From Monocercomonoides exilis (Eukaryota; Preaxostyla; Oxymonadida; Polymastigidae), in NCBI GenBank assembly GCA_001643675.2, contig LSRY02000019.1:1498001-1562000 (forward strand): a stretch of DNA of 64,000 bases. Reading direction: 5' to 3'. The notes under the pieces are model-generated. The model ran no database searches. It saw nothing but the letters and a program-made list of their open reading frames with translations, and was not told the origin of the DNA. Position numbers and translations under genes: made by a program. Below, one piece after another: positions 34,200 to 46,040 of the stretch. How positions within the stretch are numbered: position 1 is the stretch's first letter; each line of letters starts with the position of its first letter.

Positions 34200-36985
34200 C
34201 ACTGCTAAACGACTCTGAGAGCGAGCATGGGAGAGAGCAGCGGGATCAGAAGGGAAAGGATAAAGAATTAAGGATGAGTCAATCTCCACAATGGAGGGAA
34301 GAACTGGGCATGCCATTGTTTAATTGCTGCTGATGCTGAGAGCTGAAGGAAGAGAAAGAGAAGATAGAAGGTTTGGAAGAAGAGCGGAAGGCCATCAATT
34401 TTGATCATCAAAGCGAGTAGCTTGTTTAGTGAAAGAAATAGTTGCCATAGGGAGAGATGAGAGCGATGATGAAGAGAGAGTGAAATGAGGGGGAAGCAAA
34501 AACGAAAGAAAAGGATGATCAAGAGAAAGAGGAAGATGATGATGAAAGAGGGAAAGAAATGGCATAAACAAAAAACGAATGATGGCTCAGGCGAATTCAA
34601 TGTTGATTTCTTCACAAAGCAACAAGAGCAGGAACTTAGGAAAAGCACGAAGTTAACGAAGGAAGAATTAAAAAATGTCGAGGAGAAATGAAAGGAAACG
34701 ATATGGTGTTGAGAAAGAAACTTCAACTGCATTTTCATAAAGAAAAAAAAGATAAGTAACGAAAATGATAAAATTGCTTTTACAAACTGCAGTTATTAAA
34801 ATAGTACAATCTTCGTTTGCTGAATCTGTTGAGTTGTTCAGCAGACACGGTAATTTTTTGATGAGGTTTCAGATTGATAAATGGAAAACACATTTCTTTT
34901 TCTTCGGATAAATGAAAAATTACACATTTGTTTCATTTTTTAAAGTTCTTTAAATATTTTTTCCCCTTTCATTGCTTTGTTTAACAGGTTAAGTATCTTT
35001 TTTTTTCTTTTTTTATGTGTTTTATTGGTTAACTTTATTAATTTTAGGTTCATTTTTATTGAACTTGATCAAAAAAATCTTTTTGCACTGAAATTATCAA
35101 AAAGGTATGATTTTTTTGCAATAACAATAAAACAAATATATATGACAGAAATAAAAGCTAAATACTTATGAAATATCAATTTTCCTCTTTGATCATCAAA
35201 TACCACAATAGTTTTTATTTTATCGATTTTTGATCTTTTTCTATGATTTCAAAAAAAATCACCCATATGTTTAAAAAATGGTTCGTTTTTGGATATTCGA
35301 TTTATTTGTCAAAACAAAATGTTAAGATATCAACGATTCCTGTTAATTAACATGAAAATCTTATTTTATATGAAATCTGAGCAAGTTTAATAAAGTGATG
35401 AGAAAAACAATTTTTTCATGCTTTGTGCATAAAAAGCTTGAAAGCTTGTATTTTCCCCCAATTTCTTTGCAGAATTTAGAAAAATATTTATTTTTATATG
35501 GGTCATTATTTTTGAAAGCATGTAAGCTCAATTAAAAATTTCGGTCATTTTTCATGTTTCGATAAATTGTTTAATTTTCAAAAATAACAACAATTAAAAA
35601 AAGATTTTATGTTAAAAATAGTTTTTTTATATTTTTTGAGTGAGCATTAGCTATTTTGAAACACAAAAGAATTTTTTTGCTCATTTCACAAAATAATCAT
35701 ATCATTCCATCATTTTAATTGACACTTCTGTTTAACTTAAGGTGATAATAATAATTTCGTGATAAAAATGAAAAGAGAAAAAACATTATCTAACGTTTTT
35801 TCATTAAAATTTCAGCAATTATTTTTCTGATCATGAAAAAACATTCGATATTGTTTAAGTGAAGAATTGATAGTCACTTTATATTCTAAAATAGCATTGA
35901 AGAAGCAGTTCGATGAAAAAATAATTGCTTGTTTTCAATATTAATTCAGTTTGTTCTTTGTTTTTTCACTTTTCAATATTTAATTTTTGCAAACCCAAAC
36001 ACTTGATCGTGAATTTTTCATAAGTTGTATCTGTGCAATATATGATGCTCTTATCAAATATTTGTTTTGTTTCAGAACATATTCTTCAGAAATGTGTTCA
36101 CAAACAAATTATTATTCAGCGAAAGCATTCATGCCATAAATTTCTTGGAATAACATAATTGTCTAAGGAACAATGTGCAATTTCTGTGATGCAAAAAACA
36201 TTTCTCTTTTTCTGAATTTCATCATTCGGAAAAAGGAAATAATTTGATAAAAAATCCAGTTTTCTTTTCACAGCTATTTCACGTTTTTGTCAGCCTATTA
36301 TATTATCCTTTCTTTTGATTTCTCATTTCGCAACAAACAATACATAAGTGTCTCATTCCATTGATATGATTTGCTTCAAGTTTTGGTGTGTGAAAATGAT
36401 TTCAAAACAGTTTGAAACTCTAAATGTTCCGATCAATTGATAAAAACAGTTTCTGATTATGTTTCACGATGGCATGGAATAATAAACTGCGTGAGTTCAA
36501 TAAGTTCATCATCACTTTGAAAATGAAGCAGAAGATTCAATGAAATTACCCAGAAGTTACAATACCGTTTCTGAATGTGAAGAATTTGGGAATGCGACAC
36601 AGATCTATAACAAAAAAAGCAATGAATCAATAAACAAAAATTATGATAATAAAAAAATTAAATATATAATTTTGAACATTCTAAATATTAATGAAGCAGA
36701 AAAAGCCCTTCTGAGAACGTATTTTCTTATATTCACATGCATACATCATATGTTTTTTTTCTTTTTTTAAAAACAATAAGAAATCACATTCTCATGATAG
36801 TTATTCTATTTTTGCATGAACAATATATCCAAAACTTTCGAAAAATACATATTTCAAAATTTTTTGGAATGAAATGAACACTAAAATAATTTAACATAAA
36901 TTTCGGCCGAAAAAGTTAATATAAAAACAAATCAAAAATATCAAATAATAAACTTTCATTTAATTTTGAATTGGTTTAAAATTGA
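34200..36985. other. AT-rich region with no supported gene
   Basis: 34200-34740 is purine-rich low-complexity sequence (K/R/E frames on plus, F/S/L on minus). 34740-36985 is very AT-rich with no coding texture. An imperfect inverted pair lies at about 35250-35270 (TTTCAAAAAAAATCACCCAT) and 35495-35516 (ATGGGTCATTATTTTTGAAA). I found no inverted-repeat partner to the sequence right of 41030. Confidence 0.45.
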
Positions 36986-36989
36986 CTTA

Positions 36990-37095
36990 TCAAGCGTTTG
37001 CCCTGGGAGGCTGATTCTGGACCCAAAGCCTTCAAGGGACTGTGCTGGACCGGTCACAGCACAGTCCCAGGACGGAATCAGCCTAGCCCCTTCAT
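36990..37095 (-). ncRNA. Folded element downstream of transposase B
   Basis: It lies about 70 bases past the transposase B stop. In gene sense an outer stem GGCTGATTC/GAATCAGCC is perfect (9 bp). Inside it a 12-bp perfect hairpin GGGACTGTGCTG/CAGCACAGTCCC has a 9-nt loop, followed by a short CCTT..AAGG segment. The outer stem leads straight into CCTCCCAGG. The block CCTGGGAGGCTG (plus strand, 37002-37013) is identical to the one after transposase A, while the stems differ in sequence but keep the fold, so pairing is conserved by compensatory change. Confidence 0.62.
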
Positions 37096-37159
37096 TTTCT
37101 GCACACAGCAAAAAAAATCCGGGGTACTTTAATTTTTCTGGTAAAATTTTCCAAAAAAA

Positions 37160-40100
37160 TTAAAGCTTGAGCAACAAACAACTTGAAAAGTTCATTTTCG
37201 AAACAAAGACAAAATTACTTGAAAGCAGAAAACAACAAATTAAAAAACTTTTGTAAAACAAATTCAATAAACTACAATGTTTTTTTCTTTCAGTGAACAA
37301 TTTTAACGTATTGCTTCCAATTAACTTAACTTGTGGAACAGACTCACGAATTGAAAATTGTTTTTTATTTTTTTCATCTCTCACCCTTTCCTCTTTAAAA
37401 TTCATCTTGACATCCCCTCTTGAATTCGATGGAGAAGCAACAGATCTGTAAATATTTTCATTTCGCTTTTCGTAAAATAAGAAGGTTTTCACTGCATCTG
37501 CCTTCAGCTTTTTCCAAAGAATTTTATTGGAAGCGTTGTACCTGAAAAAATATGTTATTAAAAAAATGAAAAAAGATCAACAATCATCAAAAGAAAAAAT
37601 AAAAAAATATAACAACCTTTAAAAAATACCTATATATATTTTTTTGTTCATTAACGTCAAAATCATTCAGTGAATGAGAGTTGTTGGTGATCTTATAGAA
37701 AAAATTAATTAGTTCATCTATATTATTTATCGAGATATCATTGTTCAATTCGTAATTTAGCAGACGTGTCAAACTCCCGAACTCCCCGTCACACTCACAT
37801 TTACCATGTTTTTCACAAAAAAATGATAAAGTGGTGGTTTTATTTTTAGCAAATGAAGAATTATTAGACAAAAGGAAATGTAGGAGTTGTGAATTGCGAA
37901 AGTGTGGCCCAGTGTCACACATGAAATGAAATGTGTTTTTTTGTTGAAGCATTGGCAATGAAAGAACGTTTTGCAAACACTCAATTGTGAATCGATAATC
38001 ATGAGTGAGAATCTTCGAAAAGAAATTGAAAACGTGTTTTGTTCTGTTGTTTTTATCGTCCAAAACATAAACAATTACACAAAAGTGAGATGCACTTTCT
38101 TTGGAATAGAAATCTTTGCTCAGTTGATTTCTCCGAAGTGGAAAAGTCCAGTTTTCTTTGAAGTCAAATAGAATTAATGCTTCGTTTGGAGTTAAGTTGT
38201 TCTTCAAAAATCTGAAGTGACTTTGTTGATGAGATGCAAGAAGTCGATGATCTTCAATAAGTTGCATTGTTTCATTTTCTTTTTCTGAAAGATCAGAATT
38301 CTTTGATTTGAGGTTGTCTCGTTTCTTTTGAAGAGAGGAATACATTTCGCATAAATGGCATAAATCTGTTCGACGCTTAGCCTGCTTAATATGTTTGGTT
38401 TTTTTATAGAAAGTGCTTTTGGTCATTTTTATATGGGTTTCTTTAAATTTTTCAAACAACTTGGCTTTTGTCACGTTTATTATTCGAGTTGGAGGTTTTT
38501 TCATTTGAAAATCAATCTGCTTTTGATGATTCTGTGTGAAGTTCTTTTTGATTGAGGAGTTTCTTCGTTTGATGCAATTTCTAGTTTCCGATGAAGATGT
38601 TGCATTATTAAAGAAAGTGCGTTGTTTTGAATGAATTGGCTGATGCAATGAAGTGGCTGAATATTGTTGAATTGATGAAGAAATTGAGTCATTTGCATGA
38701 GGAGTGTTGTTTGAAATGTTTGAAGAAATTGAAGTGAAACGGGATTGTGATGATATGAAATTTGTCGTTGATGATAGGCACAAAGAATTTGTTCTTTCAT
38801 CTTCACTGTTCTTCATGCTATTTGCTGCATGCTTCTCGAACGAATTAATTCTGATATCATCGTGATGATTTTGAGACAAGAAAATATCGCGTCCAATGTT
38901 AAATAAGTCGGGGGAGAATGGATTCTGAAGATTATTGTAGCGCTGTTTATTATTACGAACGTATACAAATAAAAATGGACGAGAACCACCATTTATTTGT
39001 CTATTTATTTCAGATTGCACATTTTGTCCAACCACCGAAATATTTTCATCGTTGCATAATAACCATTCATCATTCGACAAATGAACGTTGCCCTCTTTTT
39101 CATTCAAGCACAAAGAGAAAAAATGTCCAGATTCATTATTCCCTTGAAAGAACAATACAGAAATCAAACTGAAGTTACAAGCTCCTTCAACATGACAATC
39201 ACCACATTTCAATCCCTCCATTTCATTTGAAAATGACAAACAAAAAGGAACATTCAACTCGTTTTCTCTGTTGTTATTTTGAGGTTCAAGTGAAATGGCC
39301 AAAATATTTGGAAACTGAATGATATTTAAAATTGCCAAATGATTTGTATTGTGTTTGCATTTTTCGCAAAATGCATCTCTATTGTTATGATTTGATGTGC
39401 TAAATTGAAAAGATTTGTTAAATGATTTGATAATATCATCACCATTCAAACGAATAATTGGAGAGGTTTCTGAAAAACCGAATGAAAAACTGCCACAAAC
39501 TGAGCACTTTTTGGGGAAATTAATCTGAACACACATTTCTTTTGAAAGGTCTGGAGTTGTTTTTGATAAATCACTGAAGATGTTCATAAATGCCTCATAG
39601 AATTCTTGCTGATTTCCTCTAAAAAAACTGTGTTCATTTTCCCATTGTTTAACAAATGATAGTGTCCATTTTGATTTGATATTTGAGTTGAAACCACATT
39701 TACTGCTCTTGAAGGTCGAAACAAGTTGAATTAAGTTGTCAAAATATGAATTCTTTGATACATTTTTAACTTCGAAGTGATCAAAATATTGATATATTGA
39801 TCTGAACACTTGAATCAAAGAAGCCAAATAACAGGTATTACCAAAATTCTGTAAAGGATAACAGCTTGTGGGTGCTGAATTCTGGCCGATCGATGTGTCT
39901 TTTGATGTTTTTAGCCATTGATCACGATCATCACAATTTGACCCATATGTGCTTTTTATATCTTCGAATGATGAATGAGATAAATTTTCGTTGATGGATT
40001 CCATTTCTATGTCACTATCATAAACATCATATGAATTGTTTGAACAATCAAAGTTTGATGATCCAATGTTTAAAGCACCACCATTAAATGTTAAACCTTT

Positions 40101-41026
40101 GATTTGCTGATGTGATCTGCATTCGCAGTCAATCCATTGATCGATTCCTTGATGTGTGTTATTAAACGTGGGTGAATTAATATCATTTATTTCAATTTCA
40201 GGTGACCCAAAGTCCAAGTCAACAATTTGATCACTTTGAAAATAGTTTTTAAGAGGATCGATATCTTCCTCCATGCAATCATCTGAATTTAAAATTGAAA
40301 AATCATCATCTTCACAATCCATTGAGCCTTTTCCGAATTAGTTCGAAATTCAATTTGTTTCATATGAAAGAATAAAGCAAACATTCGTTTAACTGTACTG
40401 TCCGTCTCGAACCTTCCGAAGATTCAGTTGAGTTTTCTATTAGAAAATTCAAGAATTTTTCCTCGTCTGTTTTGCTGAGCTCTTGGTTTATCCATCAAAA
40501 TATATAGAAAAAAATGAACAATTTTATCATAAAATGAATCCAAACTTGATTTAGAGGGTGGAAGAGAAGGTTTATTTAGATATGGAATATCAAAAATTTC
40601 AGAAGAACTGTTTTGCTTTGCATGTTTATAACTTCCGATTGTGCAGTTAAATCCAAACATAAGAAGCTGCTGATAGCTGAATTCGTGGCATAAACATTTG
40701 AGAATTGAAACTTTTGAATGAACATTGAGTTCATTATTGTAAACAGATGCCAGCCTCATAACAACATATTTGTTTTTGTCTGTTGAAAGAGATTGAAAGA
40801 TTATTGTTCAAATAAAGAATACAGTAACAGAAAACGAAAAACCATTGAATATCTTCTGAATTTGAGGAAATAACTTTTTTCCTTTATTTGTATGTTGAAA
40901 CATGTATTCCATCAAAATAACAGGGTCTCCGTATGACTGTTCTTCCAAAAATTTCCATGATTTGCTGCACTTTTCACTTTTCCTGGAACTTGACAATTCA
41001 GAAAACACTTTTCCTTCCATGATCAT
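37160..41026 (-). CDS. USP-DDE transposase fusion, copy B, uninterrupted
   Basis: Inferred exons are 41026-40843, 40779-40546, 40327-37630 and 37541-37160; all phases agree, giving 1165 residues with no stop. The third acceptor (AACTAAT branch-like, then AAAAG) is the least certain. Homology to copy A covers the whole length, including IPYLNKPSLPPSKSS near the end of exon 2 and a matching C-terminal helix (VKTFLFYEKR). The USP has NFGNTCYLASLIQVF (Cys305), CSVCG, CEKC and SGHFFSLC (His541), then WLLCNDEN. A linker TDLCHLCE with later His pairs follows. The transposase has FDFKENW (D861), MCDTGPHFRN (D944) and HGKCECDGEFG (E988), a D-x82-D-x43-E triad. Only part of the spacer is low-complexity. 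It could be an active transposase or a domesticated host gene, because no flanking TIR was found. Confidence 0.85.
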
Positions 41027-41666
41027 CTTCCTATATTTCGTATTCGTTGGTCTTTAAAAAAAGAATCGATCTATTCATTATTTACAAAATGCTGAATGAC
41101 AGATGAAAATATAAAAGCTGATAAGTACTTTTTATGAATTTTTTGACTTTTTATTTCAGTTTTTCTAAGAAAGCTTTTATTTTTAAGTTTTTTCTTCCAA
41201 TGAATTATATGAAATGTTCTGATAACTTTGAAGGCATGTGATCAATATGATAAAATTGAACATATTAGAACATGTATTTAAAAAGAAAAGCAGAAGCATT
41301 TCGGTTCGTGCAGTTCAAATAAAGATGCATATGAAGAATTGTCCACATAATAAAGATCAGAAATAACAAATCATCAAAAATACAAGAACAGAGAAAAAAA
41401 TGTCATAAAAACAATTTGAATTGAGTCGTCTGTACAGCAAGGGAGGATGATTATGTTTTAATTTGTTAACTTAGCTACTGAAATCGGATTAAATTAATAT
41501 TTAAAGATGAATATGTTGAAAAAAGAATCAGAGGAAAAGGAAGAGGAAAAAGAAGGAGGAGGAAAAGTTAAATTGGAAGGTTTAATCTGGACAACTTCTG
41601 TTTGAACAACATGTTGTTAATTGCGAAGAATTGGTGAGGAAGAAAACGTGAAGAAATACGAAGAAG
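41027..41666. other. 5' flank of transposase B, no gene
   Basis: AT-rich. It presumably holds the transposase promoter. No inverted repeat matching the left side was found by eye. Confidence 0.4.
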
Positions 41667-42262
41667 ATGGATGATGAATCATTAGGCGATATTACCTTTT
41701 TTACTTCATCTGAACTCAGTTCAGGTGAAATTGCTTTCAAATCTTCATTCGATTCTCCTCCTCCTTCTTCTCCTTCTTCTCCTTCTTCTCCTTCTTCTCC
41801 TTCTTCTCCTTCTTCTCCTTCTTCTTCTCCTTCTCCTCCTCATCTTTTCTCTCCACAGGTTTCAACTTATTCTTCAAATGACTTCAACACTTCATAAAAA
41901 TCTCCGATGCGTTCTTCCACACACATTCAGAATGAAAATGGGGCAGTTGGGAAAGGGAGAGGGAAACATTGCAATGAATATGATAGAGAAGGAAGAGAAG
42001 GAGAAGGAGAAAGTGAAGGAGAGGAAGAGGAAGAGGAAGAAGAAGAATTTGATTTGTAAAGAAATGAACGGAGGATGAGTTGATTTTAGAAGAAAAAGAA
42101 GAAGAAGAAAGAGAAGAAGAAAATAGAAAGAAATTAACGAATAATTTTTGTGAATATGAAAATGTGTTGCAAAATAGAGAGAGAGAGAAAATTCTGGAGT
42201 CTACTAAGTTTTTTGTTATGTTCATTGAAGTTTTGCAATGCAAAACACACAACAACTTATGA
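41667..42262 (+). pseudogene. Low-complexity acidic/Ser-Pro gene remnant
   Basis: An ORF starts MDDESLGDITFFTSSELSSG, passes through a (SSP)n tract encoded by tandem CTCCTTCTT units (41758-41838), and stops with TAA near 41897. The same frame continues past the stop as NENGAVGKGRGKHCNEYD and an acidic run to a second stop. Another frame reads CEYENVLQNREREKILEST near 42150-42200. The N-terminus looks like a real protein start, so I read this as a gene that has lost its frame. No family recognised. Confidence 0.3.
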
Positions 42263-42391
42263 ATTTTCTTTGGTTGGCTCAAAATTTATATTTTTTCCTC
42301 TTATCTTTCTATTTATTTCCTTCCACTCCCCACCCCTTCCCTTTCTCACAATTTATTATTATTATTATTTTTTCATTAGTCTTTCTTTCTT

Positions 42392-42422
<31 letters not shown>

Positions 42423-43553
42423 TGTTTAAACGATTTCAACGATTATTCTCATTTCACTCAACATTCATCTTTCTTCTTTGTCATCTCCATCTCTTTATCT
42501 TCCATCTTTTTCTGCTATCTTTTTATTTTCTCTCTTTCTTTATATCTAATTTCATCATGCAATTATTATGTTAAGATATTTATAATTTATTTTTTCATTT
42601 TTCATCTTTTTCCCCCTTCTTCTTCTTCTTCTTCTTCTTCTTTTTCTTTTTCTTCTTCTTCTTTAACTTCTTCTTCAACTTCTTCTCCTTCTCCTTCTCT
42701 TTCAATTTCTCTTTCTCCTTCTCCTTCTTCTCATACTAACTTCGGACAAAGATGCGAAGCTACAAAGAGAACTGCATTACCTGAGCAGCCGTCGCCTCTG
42801 CGGGAGTGGTTTGTTCTTTTTTTGCAGGAGTGAAATGAATTCAAAAATAACCAAATTTCGTTACGAGTCTCTGCATCTTTGTATTCTTCCCCTTCTTCTC
42901 TCCATCCTGCCATGTCCCTCCTCTCCGACATCTTTCTCCCTCCTTCAACAAAAAAAGAAACATTGAAAATTGATGTTTTTTTGCTTCACTTTTTCCATCC
43001 TTCAAAATCTTGAAATTAAAAAAACAGAAAATAAGAAGATAATCTCAATCGGAAAAAGAAATAAGCGTTTGCAGACTTTGGGTGCTTGTGGCTTGAATGA
43101 CCACACTTTGTGCTTTTAGGCATTCGCCAAGCTCGCTTCACAGAAGAAAAAGGGGAAGAAGAAAAGACGACAACGATCGGCAGATTGAAGCAGACGAAAA
43201 GGGGATGCCGAGGAAGGAAGGGATGCTCATCTTTCTGTGCTTGAAGGAAATAGCTCTTCGGCCTGCGTGATTGGAAGGCATCAAATGCCAACGAGATTGC
43301 GGATGAGGAAGATAAACCCTGATGAAAACGAAGAGAATGAGTTGGCTGTGCTTCAACAGCGAAGAGGAGGAAGATGGATGGAAAGGTTGGCATTCATTCA
43401 TCGATGCTCACGATTCCGATGACAATGCTTTTGAAATGCATTCTCTGATGCTCAAGGCGCCAAATTCAATGGATCATGTGCAAACACAGAAACTGAGCGA
43501 AACAACAACTTTGTTGAAAAACACATGATGAAAACAAACAATCAAATTCTATT
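42263..43553. other. Region without a supported gene
   Basis: 42263-42720 is T/C-rich, with a TTTA repeat at 42394-42423 and long TTC runs. 42730-43530 has GC-richer, short plus-strand protein-like scraps (for example SHRRKRGRRK and DSDDNAFEMHSLMLKAPNSM) in several frames, probably more gene debris. Confidence 0.35.
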
Positions 43554-44030
43554 TCATTGGCTGTGGTGACAAAGAAAGCAAACTTCGAATGATAATCTCC
43601 TCACTTGCTCAAAATGGCTGTCTCTTTGAAGAAAGAAATCCAAAAGCGTTTGGACTGAATGTTGTTCAATTGCCAACAAATATTCGATAATTGGATGTCT
43701 CGTAGTTGGCGTTTCTCCACTCTTTTGAAACAAAAGTGGAATCATAAATAGAATTTTGTTGCTTTCCATGTCTGACTGGCGCAGTCCGAGAAGCAGGAAA
43801 ACCTTATAAATAAAACCGATATTTTTGAGTTCTCCTTTTTTTCGTTGAATTCTTGCCTTTTTTTTTGCGATTGACATATATCTTTTGATATTGCCAGCCA
43901 CTTTCCTTGCCAAAAAACCGCTTCCCCTGCCTTATGCTCCCAAATGCTATATAATTTTGTGAAGATTTATCCTTCACTGAACTCCTTATTATCTTCATTC
44001 AATAAAACTTTAGTCGAATTTGTTTTCACC
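43554..44030 (-). pseudogene. Gene fragment paralogous to 23329-23774
   Basis: Minus-strand text in shifted frames: KTNSTKVLLNEDNKEF, then KISVLFIRFSCF or NIGFIYKVFLLLGL, then DMESNKILFMIPLLFQKSGE, TPTTRHPIIEYLLAIEQHSV and a C-terminal RRLSFEVCFLCHHSQ. Block order matches the fragment at 23.3 kb. It has at least two frameshifts, at different places from the other copy. This copy continues about 40 codons further at its 3' end. Confidence 0.5.
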
Positions 44031-44829
44031 TCTTGCACCAAATAAAAAATTATGAAAATCATGTATCTTGCGTAACTTCATTTATTTCCCAATGTCTATA
44101 TAATAATCAGCTCCGTTCTCATCATATTGCTCCACAAAGCGGAGATTGGCCATTTCAACAATAACTCACATTCCTGCACTTTGAAGAGGATACAGATAGA
44201 AATATCTTGACGATCAATAGAACAATAAAAATTGCATACATTATGTTTTTTGCGTTATTGATGAAATTGTTGTATTCCCCTTGGTCATCCAATTACCAAT
44301 AATCATCAGATAGAATTCCAAAAATATTGCATCTCCACCATTTCTTGTTATCTCCACAGGAAATAATATTTCTAGCCCTACAGGTAATGTTAAATCACGG
44401 ATTTCTCATTCTGTGAATGGATAATTCCGTTCTTTCAAATCTGATGATCATTGAATCCATTACAAATAAAGATTAATTATGAATCGTTATTTTATTTACA
44501 GTTGCTTTTTAAAAATGTCAGCAAAAGAAAGAATAGAATAAACACACATATTTTTCTATTGCTATTTTGTGATAAAATTTATGCAACTTTCTTCTATCCA
44601 AACATTTGTTCATTCAACGTGAATGACGAAATTTTTTGTGTTTTCCGAATGCAATCAGTTTTCGAAAATGCAGGAGATGGAAAGCTCAATAAAATTCAAT
44701 GGTATCCAATTTTTTATGGAATTCAATTCTTTATGATCCGTTTCTTTTCTCATTTTTATTTTTGAAGAGTTGTTTTCTGAATAAGAGCGAAGCTTAGAAA
44801 TTGAACAGAAAAAATAATCGAAGGGATAA

Positions 44830-46040
44830 ATTTGCAAATGGAAGAAATGAATGAAAAAGAATTTGGTTCTGAAGTCCCAACAGATCTGTTCAAAAAATTG
44901 ACAAAATGATCGAAAAAAAGAAACTGTCAATGGAAAATGTCATTGGGTTGTTGAAGCATATTGGATTTTGCGAAGTTCTTTTGTTCTTGTGGAGTTATGA
45001 CTTTAATAATTCTTTGCTGCGCAGAAAATTTAAAAAGATGATTATTTAAGAAGAAAAGAAAAAAGATGAAAAGAATGAAAAGCTTCTGACTGATCTTTGC
45101 GAGTGCTTTGTTTTGCTCAAGTGTGGAATTTCATTGGATTTGTAATCAATTTGTGTGCCTTATCTCCTGAAAATTGCCTTGAAGAAAAAAGAAAGCGAAG
45201 AAACTCAAATGGAAGTGGAAATGGCATTGCTGGCTTTGAGCTACATCAGATTTAATGAATAAACATTATTATTTCCTTTTTCTAAAAACTTTTTTTCTTC
45301 CTTTTTTGCATAGGAAATGAAAAGAGAACTGCGTTTAAAGCAAATCAAAGAAATGATCGAACATCATCAGAAAAATCAGAATATGACAAGGCTTGTCTAT
45401 CAATCAATTTGGCAATTTTTTATAGACAGATTGTACAAAGACAAAAGCTTGGAAAAAGTTATTGTGAACGAATTGCACTTTGCTAGAGAAGCAGCAAGAG
45501 AACTGGAAGAGCTAACAAAGTGCTTGAATTGGAAAAATAAATTTGAGAAAATGAGCAAAGAAGTGGCGAATGAAGAGCTAGTAATTCAGAGATGGATCAA
45601 AACACTTGAGATTTTAACCAGCAGTTGTCGATTGTGGAATGAAGAATACGTTGGACTTATCAACAGTCTTGTTCAGTTATTTCGAGCAGCAAAGGAAAAC
45701 CACAGGGGAATTTGCTACGGGTGCATTTTTTCCTTGAGAAATATGGCAGAAAGGAGAGTTGTCAAAAATGAAGACTTGGTGAACATAGGAGCTTTTGGTC
45801 TTTTTTTGGAGGGGATTCAGAGGCCAACATTGGATGATAGATTGACATATCAATTTTTGGTGATTTTCATGAATATTTCAATGCTGTGGAAAAGAAAGGA
45901 GAAAGATGAAATTGGAGAAGTGAAAAGAAAAACGAGCATGAGGAAAGTGTTTGAAAAGATGGAAGAAGAAGGACACAAGAATATTGTCACATGCTTTCAA
46001 GAAATATTTGATTTTTTCACAGAAAATTTAGTGATGATAA
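44830..46040 (+). pseudogene. ARM-like repeat gene (expanded family), 5' part broken
   Basis: 44836-44905 reads MEEMNEKEFGSEVPTDLFKK. After a frame change, 44905-45258 reads VIGLLKHIGFCEVLLFLWSY, FNNSLLRRKFKK, stop, KNEKLLTDLCECFVLLKCGI, stop, and EVEMALLALSYIRF. An intron ending TTGCATAG at 45312-45313 separates the 3' exon, which is open from about 45314: MKRELRLKQIKEMIEHHQKN, LVYQSIWQFFIDRL, VNELHFAREAARELEEL, SCRLWNEEYVGLINSLVQLF, SLRNMAERRVVKN. Near 46030 the text turns into low-complexity sequence although the ORF runs on to 46627. Helical repeats of this kind suggest a protein-binding solenoid. One frameshift and two stops disable the 5' exon. Confidence 0.6.

Noticed and set aside
42150-42833. 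227-codon plus-strand ORF
   Set aside because: F/S/I/Y-rich translation of T/C-rich simple repeats with no conserved texture.
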